A stretch of DNA of 46,795 nucleotides from DATFYM01 sp035315065 (GTDB taxonomy: Bacteria > Acidobacteriota > Terriglobia > UBA7540). The notes under the pieces are model-generated. The model searched no databases. It saw only the letters and a list, made by a program, of their open reading frames with translations, and was not told the DNA's origin. Each line of letters starts with the position of its first letter. Within the stretch, counting starts at the first letter, position 1. The DNA lies in contig DATFYM010000225.1 of the NCBI GenBank assembly GCA_035315065.1, positions 1-46,795 of the forward strand. Reading direction: 5' to 3'. The translations under genes were made by a program, and so were the position numbers. Below are positions 26,901 through 33,282 of this stretch, piece by piece.

Positions 26901-28389
26901 TGGTATCCCGCGCGAAAAGCAAGACTTGATCTTTGAAGCTTTCACTCAGGCCGACGGCTCCACGACGCGGAAGTTTGGCGGCACCGGACTGGGTCTCGCC
27001 ATCTCGGCTCAACTCGTAGGAATGATGGGGGGAAGGCTCTGGGTGGAGAGCGAGGTCGGGAAAGGCAGCACCTTCCACTTGACGGTCCGATTTGGGACAT
27101 CGGACCGGCCGCTGCGACAGCCACCTTCCGCCGTGCCCGAAAAACTAAGGGGTTTGCCGGTACTGGTGGTGGACGACAATCCGGTGAACCGCCGGATACT
27201 CGAAGAGATGCTCCTCCGTTGGGAAATGAAACCTACTCTGGCCGCGAGCGGCCCCGACGCGTTGGAGCGGTTCAAGCGGTCGGCGGATGCGGGCGATGCA
27301 TTTCCCCTGGTATTACTGGACGGCCAGATGCCCGAGATGGATGGCTTCGAGGTGGCGGCACGGCTGAAAGAGACTCCTATCCAAGCCGCCATCCTGATGC
27401 TGACTTCCAGCGGCCAGCGGGGCGACGCGGGTCGTTGCCGCAGCCTGGGAATCGACGCCTACCTCACCAAACCCATCGGCGAGGAAGAGTTGCAGGCCGC
27501 GGTGCTGGCTGGCCTCGAAGCCAGGAGCGGGCACCTACCCTCGGCCCCCCTCATCACGCGGCATTCCCTGCACGAAGGCCGCTCCGGCCTGCGGGTTCTG
27601 GTGGTGGAAGACAATGCCGTCAACCAGAACTTGGCTCGGCGTCTGCTCGAAAAGCGAGGTCATAGCGTCGTCGTAGCTTGCGATGGCGAAGAGGCCCTTG
27701 CCGCTTTGAAGGACCAACCCTTCGACGTGGTGTTGACCGACGTGCAGATGCCGCGGATGGACGGGATCCAGATGACGGCTGAGATTCGTGCCCGCGAACG
27801 GCAGAGCGGCGGGCACATCCCGATTGTCGGCATGAGCGCGCACGCGATGAAAGGCGACCGCGAACGCTTCCTGGAAGCAGGCATGGACGGTTATGTCGCC
27901 AAGCCGGTCCGGCCCAAGGATCTCTTCAAGGCGGTGGAAGGCTGGGCGGCGCCAACCCCCACCCTGGAATCGAGCGCTCCCGCGGCACGGTCGGCTGCGG
28001 AAGCTATGGACCGGGACGCCGCCCGGGAGAGGCTCGGCGGGGATTCCGAGCTTCTGGTGGAATTGGCAGGACTGTTTCTCGATGAGTGCCCTCGACTGTT
28101 GTCGGAGATCCGCTGCGCGGTGGCGCGACGGGACGGCAAAGCGCTGGAGCGGGCGGCCGACTCCCTGAAGGGATCGGTGGCCAATTTTGCCGCGGCGACC
28201 GCCATGGAGGCGGCCGCGTCCCTCGCCCAGATGGGCCGTCAAAACCACTTGGAGCCCGCTCCGGAAGCCTGTGCCGCATTGGAGGCGGAGATCGAAGGGT
28301 TGAAGGAAGCCCTGGCCAACATCATGGTGGAAGCGGACCAATTGCCATCGGTCCCGTCGGCGTCAACCGAAGTAGTAGGCTCCAAATGA
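23998..28389 (+). CDS. Large hybrid sensor histidine kinase with two receivers and a degenerate HPt domain
   Basis: 1463 residues; the start may be later, since a signal-like stretch (ISLLLAFLLAMHRSVSG) lies at about 61-78. An extracytoplasmic region (about 90-500) with repeated beta-rich units is followed by a membrane segment (about 504-525), two PAS domains (about 545-660 and 672-790), a HisKA domain with NVSHEIRTPMNG (His816), HATPase (GTGLGL near 1000), receiver 1 (Asp1108 in LLDGQMPEMDG), receiver 2 (Asp1248 in LTDVQMPRMDG) and a C-terminal HPt-like domain. In the HPt the expected A-H-S-L-K-G is AADSLKGS: Asp1388 replaces the phosphoacceptor His. This is a BarA/ArcB-like phosphorelay kinase whose last step looks disabled or rerouted. 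A REC-GGDEF gene follows 130 bases downstream and may be its output. Confidence 0.92.
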   Translation: MMLFAVTFMGQSITTTGTTAEDSASRLISVERGRPASQQTIPAAPASSPKRLRPQPRVCRISLLLAFLLAMHRSVSGQGIVAGSGTGTQATLPTLTHIREIRQLTPVQAQAGYPVHVRAVVTFYDPQGSRPGGSDPDLFVQDSTAGIWVDTKGMRLSLRQGQLVEIEGVSAAPDLAPQVAKPRVVVVGEASLPVAQRVSFDRVASASEDSQWVEVEGIIRSAIPTAGFLLLDVAVDGGRLQAVIPGFRGDILPGLVDSKVRIRGACGTIFNRKNQVVGILLFLQSMEQVETEERGPVDPFMLPVRPIVSLMKFSSEGASGHLVRVEGVVTLQGMGRTLYIRDAMDSVYVETLEQSSLQPGDRVTVVGFPSLHEFSPAMQDAVFERVGPGPDVAPTKISPEEGRHGDYDSKLVRIEGQLQEQHASPSEKVLAMTSGNLVFEAKIDRHRVGPEWPSLTPGSRLQLTGVCSVQVGEDRQPRSFRILLRSGKDVVVVSRPSWWTAQRKLWILAIVAAVALTTLIWSVVLGRRVHDQTGIILKRLQREVVLEERYRDLFENANDMVYTHDLQGKLTSLNRAGEQITGYNRQEALDTNLLEMVAPESRELARQKIQQSLAEAPACAYEIEILAKDGRRVPLEVSTRVIHQDGTAVGVQGSARDISERRRSEQALRDSESHYRLLFERNLAGVYRSTLDGKILDCNEAFARVFGYGSREEALAQSAISLYGEPDRRDVFISPLRAKGSVANLEFCMRRKDGSPVWVLENASLLRDQSGNLNLIEGTVIDITERKNADQAMEQAKEAAEEANRAKGEFLANVSHEIRTPMNGILGMTELALDSEPNSEQREYLEAIQLSAQSLLSVINDILDFSKIEARKLDLETIGFDLRPSLNETLQMLALRVYQKGLALTSHVEPDVPEAVVGDPGRLRQVIVNLVGNAIKFTEQGGINLCVSTESTGPGEVVLHFAVSDTGIGIPREKQDLIFEAFTQADGSTTRKFGGTGLGLAISAQLVGMMGGRLWVESEVGKGSTFHLTVRFGTSDRPLRQPPSAVPEKLRGLPVLVVDDNPVNRRILEEMLLRWEMKPTLAASGPDALERFKRSADAGDAFPLVLLDGQMPEMDGFEVAARLKETPIQAAILMLTSSGQRGDAGRCRSLGIDAYLTKPIGEEELQAAVLAGLEARSGHLPSAPLITRHSLHEGRSGLRVLVVEDNAVNQNLARRLLEKRGHSVVVACDGEEALAALKDQPFDVVLTDVQMPRMDGIQMTAEIRARERQSGGHIPIVGMSAHAMKGDRERFLEAGMDGYVAKPVRPKDLFKAVEGWAAPTPTLESSAPAARSAAEAMDRDAARERLGGDSELLVELAGLFLDECPRLLSEIRCAVARRDGKALERAADSLKGSVANFAAATAMEAAASLAQMGRQNHLEPAPEACAALEAEIEGLKEALANIMVEADQLPSVPSASTEVVGSK

Positions 28390-28519
28390 ATCGCACTGCC
28401 TGCAAAAAAACCCGAAGATCGCCGCGGTGGGTCCGGTCCGCAAGGCGGGATGGCCCCAAAAAAGTTCTCAGCCCCCGGGCCGCGAATGACGATACCCCTA
28501 TGTTGAGGGAGAGCTCAGA

Positions 28520-29467
28520 GTGAGAGTTCTGCTGGCAGAAGATGATCCCGTTTCCCGGCGCGCCTTGGAGGCCTTTCTGCGACGGTGGGACTACGACGTG
28601 ATAGTAGCCCACAACGGCCTCGAAGCCTGGAACGCCTTGCAGGAAGAATCCGCGCCCAAGCTTGCTATCTTGGACTGGATGATGCCTGGCATGGATGGCG
28701 TCCAGGTTTGCCGCGAAGTCCGCAGCCGCCGGCCCGAGCCCTACATCTATATCCTGCTGCTCACCGCCAAGGATCGCAAGCAGGACGTGGTGGAAGGCAT
28801 CGAAGCGGGCGCCGACGACTACCTCACCAAGCCTTTTAACTCTCAAGAACTCAAAGCCCGGCTCCGCACCGGGCAACGGATCATCGAGTTGCAGGAGGAG
28901 TTGATCCGCACCCGCGAGGAACTCCGCGTCCGGGCGGCACGGGATGCCTTGACCGGCCTCTGGAACCACGCCGCTATCCTCGATATTCTGCGCCGCGAGC
29001 TCGACCGCTCCCGCCGCGAACGCGCCCCGCTGGGCGTCATCATGGCCGATATCGATCACTTCAAGCGCGTCAACGATACCCGCGGCCACATGACCGGCGA
29101 CCAGGTGCTGCGCCAGGTCGCAGAGAGCCTGCAAGCTACGGTCCGTGCCTACGACTCCATCGGCCGCTACGGCGGAGAAGAATTCCTGGTGGTGACGCCG
29201 GGTTCCAACGCCGCGAGCACCTTGCAACTGGCGGAGAGACTCCGCGCCGCCGTCCGCGAAGCGACCGCCACCACCGGAGGCGCAGCGGGCCCGGTCACGC
29301 TGAGCGTCGGCTTTACTTCCACCGGAGAACTGTGCGAGAGCGACTGGGACGTCCTCCTTCGCGCCGCCGACGGAGCCCTCTACCAAGCCAAGAGGGCGGG
29401 TCGCGACCGCGTCGAAATGGCCGTGGCCCCGGAACTGTTATCTCGTCCGCAGATCGCGATATTGTAG
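28520..29467 (+). CDS. PleD-like response regulator with diguanylate cyclase (REC-GGDEF)
   Basis: 315 residues starting at GTG (MRVLLAEDDPVSRR). The receiver (1-120) has Asp52 in ILDWMMPGMDG and the conserved Lys104 in LTKPF. A short coiled linker (about 120-140) joins a GGDEF domain (about 141-305) with the active-site GGEEF at 218-222 and an RAYD sequence (209-212) exactly five residues upstream, the position of the inhibitory c-di-GMP I-site. It should therefore be an active cyclase with product inhibition, triggered by phosphorylation. The hybrid kinase just upstream on the same strand is the obvious candidate phosphodonor. Confidence 0.93.
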   Translation: MRVLLAEDDPVSRRALEAFLRRWDYDVIVAHNGLEAWNALQEESAPKLAILDWMMPGMDGVQVCREVRSRRPEPYIYILLLTAKDRKQDVVEGIEAGADDYLTKPFNSQELKARLRTGQRIIELQEELIRTREELRVRAARDALTGLWNHAAILDILRRELDRSRRERAPLGVIMADIDHFKRVNDTRGHMTGDQVLRQVAESLQATVRAYDSIGRYGGEEFLVVTPGSNAASTLQLAERLRAAVREATATTGGAAGPVTLSVGFTSTGELCESDWDVLLRAADGALYQAKRAGRDRVEMAVAPELLSRPQIAIL

Positions 29468-29501
29468 TCACCGCCCCACCCCATTAAATCCACCTTTCAC
29501 G

Positions 29502-29707
29502 CAGCCGGCCTGGATGCGATACGCAGGACTGATGAGCCGCTATCAGGATATGGCCGACGAGGATTGGAGCCTACCGATTGTGCCAGCTTCCTGATCATGG
29601 AGGCTGAGGGCATTGAAGCTGCCTTGACCCACGATCGGCATTTCGTCCAGGCTGGTTTCCGAGCTTTATTGCGCCGACCACCTCTGAAGCCCCGGCTTGA
29701 CTGGTAG
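29502..29707 (+). pseudogene. PIN-domain (VapC-type) toxin remnant
   Basis: Read in one frame, 29508-29569 gives AWMRYAGLMSRYQDMADEDW; with a one-base shift near 29570 the sequence continues as LTDCASFLIMEAEGIEAALT, then a DRHFVQAGF segment, to a stop at 29705. This is the C-terminal half of a PIN-domain ribonuclease, including the TDC acidic site and the D-x-H/DxxF strand. The N-terminal half with the first catalytic Asp is absent and no antitoxin gene is visible. It is a frameshifted, truncated relic. Confidence 0.65.
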
Positions 29708-29851
29708 TCGCGGTTCGCTGGAGAATCCCCATCAAGGAACCGCATACGTAAAGAACACGTCTGCGCCACGCTTGCTACGGATTCCCAGTTAACTCGCAGA
29801 CACCAAAAAGCCGACCCTCTTGCCTCCCGCGTCAGGTTAGCCGCCCGCCGC

Positions 29852-30769
29852 CTAAGCGGCACTCAGGATGCGCCGGACGCGGTCAGCATTCTCCTTCACC
29901 TCGTCTTTATAGCGTGGATACATGCCAACCACCACGCAGTCTTTGGGCTTGATACTCGCGAAGGCTGTTTTGAACGCTTCATCGATAGTATGGGGCGAGT
30001 CCGTGAGACGACCAGCCGCCAGTATCTTAAATAGGAAGCACGTCTTCTGAGTCTGCCGGGCGACGGCGTAGGCTCGCGGAGGATCGCTTTCCAGGTAAAC
30101 TTCCCGGGCCGGTACCGGCACGACGCCGAGTAGCTTCTTGAGTTCCTCCGGTGTTCGAGTGCGGTTGTAGGCACAGAGAAGGTAGAAGTCCACGTCCCAT
30201 CCGAGTTCTTCTACGTACTCCACCACTTCCGGCTTGTGGGTTCCGACCCCTACCAGCACTCCCGTCTGACGCAGTCTCTTCGCGTACTCCCTCACTTGGT
30301 CCATTTTTCCGTCGCGGAAAAGAATGTCCACCGCTTCCCCATGGTGGTACATCGCCATGGGCTTGAGCCGGCTGACAATGTCTTCCACCGGGGATTTCCC
30401 GAGATGAACCGCAACCAACTGCATCTTTCCTCCGGCGGCACGGTAGCCTTCCAAGTCCGACAGGGTGCGGCCGCCTTCGACATGGGCGTACTGATAGGTA
30501 TTGAGGCCGTTCCGTTCGCAGTTGAGGAGAGTCTGGCACACGCGTTCGGGAGTGTTCCACTCGCGCATCACTTGGTCAAGGACGCCGTCGAAGTGAGAAT
30601 ATCCGTAAAACTGGTTACAGCCGACGACTAAGCGGCTGATCTCGTAATTCCCAAAGTGGACCGTCGGAAGGGGTGCCGTAACCGGTTCCTGGGCCCTGGC
30701 AAGCGGCCTGGCCACCAGCGCTGCCGCCAACCCGGCGGAGGACTTGAGAAAATCTCGTCGGCTGCTCAC
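29852..30769 (-). CDS. Tat-exported aldo/keto-reductase-like protein
   Basis: 305 residues. The N-terminus SSRRDFLKSSAGLAAALVA is a twin-arginine export signal, with likely cleavage near ARAQ. The rest looks like a diverged aldo/keto-reductase barrel: FGNYEISRLVVGCNQFYGYS at the start, YQYAHVEGGRTLSDLEGY, LVGVGTHKPEVVEYVEELG, and a C-terminal region with LAAGRLTDSPHTIDEAFKTAF and DCVVVGMYPRYKDEVKENA. The classic AKR Tyr/Lys/His tetrad is not obvious to me, so activity is uncertain. Similar Tat-dependent proteins occur widely in Acidobacteriota and Planctomycetota. No partner gene is evident. Confidence 0.8.
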   Translation of the reverse strand: MSSRRDFLKSSAGLAAALVARPLARAQEPVTAPLPTVHFGNYEISRLVVGCNQFYGYSHFDGVLDQVMREWNTPERVCQTLLNCERNGLNTYQYAHVEGGRTLSDLEGYRAAGGKMQLVAVHLGKSPVEDIVSRLKPMAMYHHGEAVDILFRDGKMDQVREYAKRLRQTGVLVGVGTHKPEVVEYVEELGWDVDFYLLCAYNRTRTPEELKKLLGVVPVPAREVYLESDPPRAYAVARQTQKTCFLFKILAAGRLTDSPHTIDEAFKTAFASIKPKDCVVVGMYPRYKDEVKENADRVRRILSAA

Positions 30770-30800
30770 GTGGTTCGTACCTCGCTTTCCTCATCTGGTA

Positions 30801-30843
30801 GGGCCGAACAGCGTTCGGCCCCCGGGCCAACGGCGTTCGGCCC
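30801..30843. repeat. Two tandem GC-rich hairpins of related sequence
   Basis: 30801-30821 reads GGGCCGAAC-AGC-GTTCGGCCC. 30824-30843 is a near copy with the same core (GGGCC, AACGGCGTT, CGGCCC). They lie just upstream of the Tat-protein start, an odd place for a terminator, so a REP-like family is likely. Confidence 0.6.
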
Positions 30844-31186
30844 GGAGCGAGCACATCATACGATGCCGTGAAACTTGTCGTCAGTGACGGTGATCACGTT
30901 GATCACCAAGGGATCGCGCTCCACACTCGTGATTTGCGCGCCGGTTTGCTGGGGATTGCCCGCCCCGATGACGCGGCGCGGCGCTTGCCTCATGGATCCT
31001 TGCTGCGTTTGGCTTTCATGAAGGCTCGGCTTTCGGGTTATTCTGGTACGGATCGCGACAGTCTTGGTCCGCAAGGCCTCAGCCTGATACTGGTGTACAC
31101 CACCAGTGCCGCCGAGGATCTTAGGCCGATTTGGGAAGCCATGGGTTAAACTCGTCGCGAACATACCTTTGGTGAAGGGGTGCCCC
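30844..31186. other. Intergenic region with no assigned gene
   Basis: Open frames exist on both strands (30856-31233 minus; 30868-31149 plus) with no recognisable motif. The minus-strand frame ends in a protein-like stretch (ERDPLVINVITVTDDKF) and could be a remnant, but its N-terminal part overlaps the start of the beta-propeller gene. I do not call a gene here. Confidence 0.4.
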
Positions 31187-32311
31187 ATGAAGTTGCGAGT
31201 GATCTTGCTAGTCTTGTTGGCCTGCATGGGCACGCCAACGATTTTTGCTCAAAGTTCGCCCTCGCCGGCGCTCCTGGCGTTGGCAAAAAGGGACAAAACG
31301 CTTGCTATCGTCGATCCGGCGACGCTGAAAGTGGTGGCCAAGATCCCGGCGGGAAATGACCCTCACGAGGTGATTGCGTCAGCCGACGGAAAGTCCGCCT
31401 ATATTTCCAATTATGGCGGGGGCGCGTACAACACGATTTCGGTGGCTGACCTGGTGGCGCAGAAAGCATTGCCGCCCGTCGACCTGGGCGCGCTCCGCGG
31501 GCCGCATGGGCTCGCCTTTGCCGGCGGGAAGGTATACTTCACCGCCGAGGTGAACAAGGTTTTTGGCCGTTACGATCCCGCGACGCGTCAGATTGATTGG
31601 GTGCTCGGTACCGGCCAGAATCGGACCCACATGATCGTGGTCGCGGCGGATCTCAACCACATCTACACTTCGAACGTCAATTCCGGCACGATCAGCATCA
31701 TTGAAAAGATCAACGGGCCGGCTGGAGGCTTTCCCGGCCCACCCCCGCCCGGCGGTCCGGGCGCTCCCGGTGTTCCCAATGGGCCGGGGCAAACCGGCAA
31801 TCCGCCACCTGGCCCTGGGGGGCTTGGCGGCGCTGGGCCGGGCGGTCCGCCCAGGCCGGATTGGAATGAGACGGTGCTGGAGACGGGCCGAGGCACCGAG
31901 GGCTTTGACGTTTCTCCGGACGGCAAGGAACTATGGTCGGCAGCCGCGCAGGGCGGCACCATCTCCATAATCGACTTGGCTGCCAAGAAAGTGGCTCAGA
32001 CATTGCAGGCGAACGTCGGCGGGGCAAACCGGATGAAGTTTACGCCGGACGGAAGGTACGTGTTCGTCTCCCTCTTGTTTGGGGGCGGCGCGAACCTGGT
32101 GGTCCTCGACGCCGCCACTCGTAAAGAAATCAAACGGATGAACCTGGGACACGGCGCCGCGGGCATCCTGATGCAGCCGGACGGTTCGCGCGCCTACGTC
32201 GCGTGCAGCCCGGACAACTACGTGGTGGTGATCGACCTGAAGACGCTCGAAGAGATCGGCCGCATCATCGTCGGCCTCGAACCGGACGGTCTTGCCTGGG
32301 CGGGGAATTGA
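31187..32311 (+). CDS. Secreted YVTN-type beta-propeller with a collagen-like Pro/Gly insert
   Basis: 374 residues from the ATG that opens MKLRVILLVLLACMG, a good signal peptide (cleavage near IFAQ). A longer upstream frame is rejected because this start has the signal sequence. The mature protein consists of YVTN/surface-antigen-type beta-propeller repeats (TLAIVDPATLKVVAKIPAG, HEVIASADGKSAYISNYG, GFDVSPDGKELWSAAAQGG, MKFTPDGRYVFVSLL, DGSRAYVACSPDNYVVVIDL). Between two blades (about residues 183-226) lies a Gly/Pro-rich stretch of about 45 residues (GGFPGPPPPGGPG...), probably an exposed loop. These proteins are usually periplasmic or surface-located; the function is unknown. Confidence 0.85.
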   Translation: MKLRVILLVLLACMGTPTIFAQSSPSPALLALAKRDKTLAIVDPATLKVVAKIPAGNDPHEVIASADGKSAYISNYGGGAYNTISVADLVAQKALPPVDLGALRGPHGLAFAGGKVYFTAEVNKVFGRYDPATRQIDWVLGTGQNRTHMIVVAADLNHIYTSNVNSGTISIIEKINGPAGGFPGPPPPGGPGAPGVPNGPGQTGNPPPGPGGLGGAGPGGPPRPDWNETVLETGRGTEGFDVSPDGKELWSAAAQGGTISIIDLAAKKVAQTLQANVGGANRMKFTPDGRYVFVSLLFGGGANLVVLDAATRKEIKRMNLGHGAAGILMQPDGSRAYVACSPDNYVVVIDLKTLEEIGRIIVGLEPDGLAWAGN

Positions 32312-32340
32312 CGATTGCAGATTGACGATTGACGATTGAA
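32307..32340. repeat. Heptad array, unit TTGACGA
   Basis: Four imperfect copies of ATTGACG/ATTGCAG straddling the stop codon of the beta-propeller gene. Confidence 0.75.
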
Positions 32341-32573
32341 AGAGACGCAAGCCGTTTCAGTTTTCCGATTTTTTCCGATCGTGAATCGAAGACCATCATT
32401 CGGGCCGTTGTGACGATTATCACAGACATGGTGACGGTCCTTCCCTTAAGCTGTGCTTTTGTTGGGCGGCCTCGTACGACGCGTAAGTTGTTGGGCACGG
32501 GCTTGACGTACTTAGTACCCGAGAGCTGTAGGCGATAACCAGGCACGCTGCGGGTCAGTTAGCCAAAGAGCAA

Positions 32574-32602
32574 TTGACTCGGACCTTTAGAGGGCGCAGA
32601 AT
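32574..32602 (+). promoter_or_regulatory. Candidate sigma70-type promoter of the ccm locus
   Basis: TTGACT (32574-32579) and CAGAAT (32597-32602) are separated by 17 bases. Transcription would start near 32609. If so, the GTG at 32610 would be leaderless, whereas the in-frame TTG at 32661 has a GGGGG-type ribosome binding site in front of it. Confidence 0.45.
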
Positions 32603-32609
32603 CTAGCTA

Positions 32610-33074
32610 GTGGCCGAATCGAGCGTTGCGGGTGTGGCCGACGAAGTTGGGGGTGAAAGCTTGAGCAAACAAGTGAAATTCGGAATCGGCATCGCCATCA
32701 TTCTTTCCGTGGTGGGCTGGGAAGCAGTCTCCGGTTTCCAGGAGAGCAAGACCTACTACGTCACCGTGAGCGAACTCGTCAGCGGAAAGGTGTCACATCA
32801 GCACATTCGCGTGGGCGGGATTGTCGAGCAAGGGTCGATCGAGCGACGCGGCGGGACCGTAACCTTCCGCCTCGCCCAGGATAAGGACGTGGTCGCCGTC
32901 AACTACGTGGGAAGCGACACCCTGCCGGACACTTTCCGGGATGGCGCCCAAGCCATCGTCGAAGGCACCTACAAATCCGGCGGACAATTCCAGGCCGAGC
33001 ACATTCAGGCCAAGTGCGCTTCCAAGTACGAGGCCGCACCCGGCCAAGGCGCTACCCAGAAGTCGTCGATGTGA
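32610..33074 (+). CDS. ccmE: Cytochrome c maturation heme chaperone CcmE, CXXXY type
   Basis: 154 residues from GTG 32610; a TTG start at 32661 giving a shorter N-terminus before KQVKFGIGIAIILSVVG is equally likely. One N-terminal membrane anchor (about 24-41) is followed by the OB-fold heme-binding domain (about 47-140). The heme-attachment site reads KCASKYEA: Cys136 and Tyr140 form the CXXXY variant instead of the HXXXY of Escherichia coli CcmE. The variant is known from Desulfovibrio and archaea and binds heme through Cys. It is the first gene of a locus with ccmF, ccmH, ccmA, ccmB, ccmC and ccmD, and it passes heme from CcmC to CcmF/H. Confidence 0.9.
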   Translation: MAESSVAGVADEVGGESLSKQVKFGIGIAIILSVVGWEAVSGFQESKTYYVTVSELVSGKVSHQHIRVGGIVEQGSIERRGGTVTFRLAQDKDVVAVNYVGSDTLPDTFRDGAQAIVEGTYKSGGQFQAEHIQAKCASKYEAAPGQGATQKSSM

Positions 33075-33080
33075 GAAGAG

Positions 33081-33268
33081 CAGTCAAAAGTTGAGAGTCG
33101 AGAGTTGAAAGTTTAGGAAGAAGTCGAGAGTCACCACCGATCGAATGGGCCGCATTCCAGGTATAGATTTGAGAGAGGCAAAAAAACCGGCCGTCAAAAG
33201 TCAAGACTTGCCGTCTTTACTTTCGACTGTCGACTGTTGACTTTCGACTGTTCTCCGACTTTCGACTC
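33081..33268. repeat. Heptad palindromic element, unit AGTCGAN/TTGAAAG
   Basis: The left array (33081-33130) has AGTTGAG, AGTCGAG and AGTTGAA units. The inverted right array (33194-33268) has TCGACTG, TTGACTT and TTCGACT units. The element fills the ccmE-ccmF gap. Confidence 0.85.
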
Positions 33269-33282
33269 GGTTAGAGGAAAAC

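Noticed and set aside
30856..31233. Minus-strand gene upstream of the beta-propeller
   Set aside because: Ends in a protein-like stretch but overlaps the signal peptide of the plus-strand gene and matches nothing I know.
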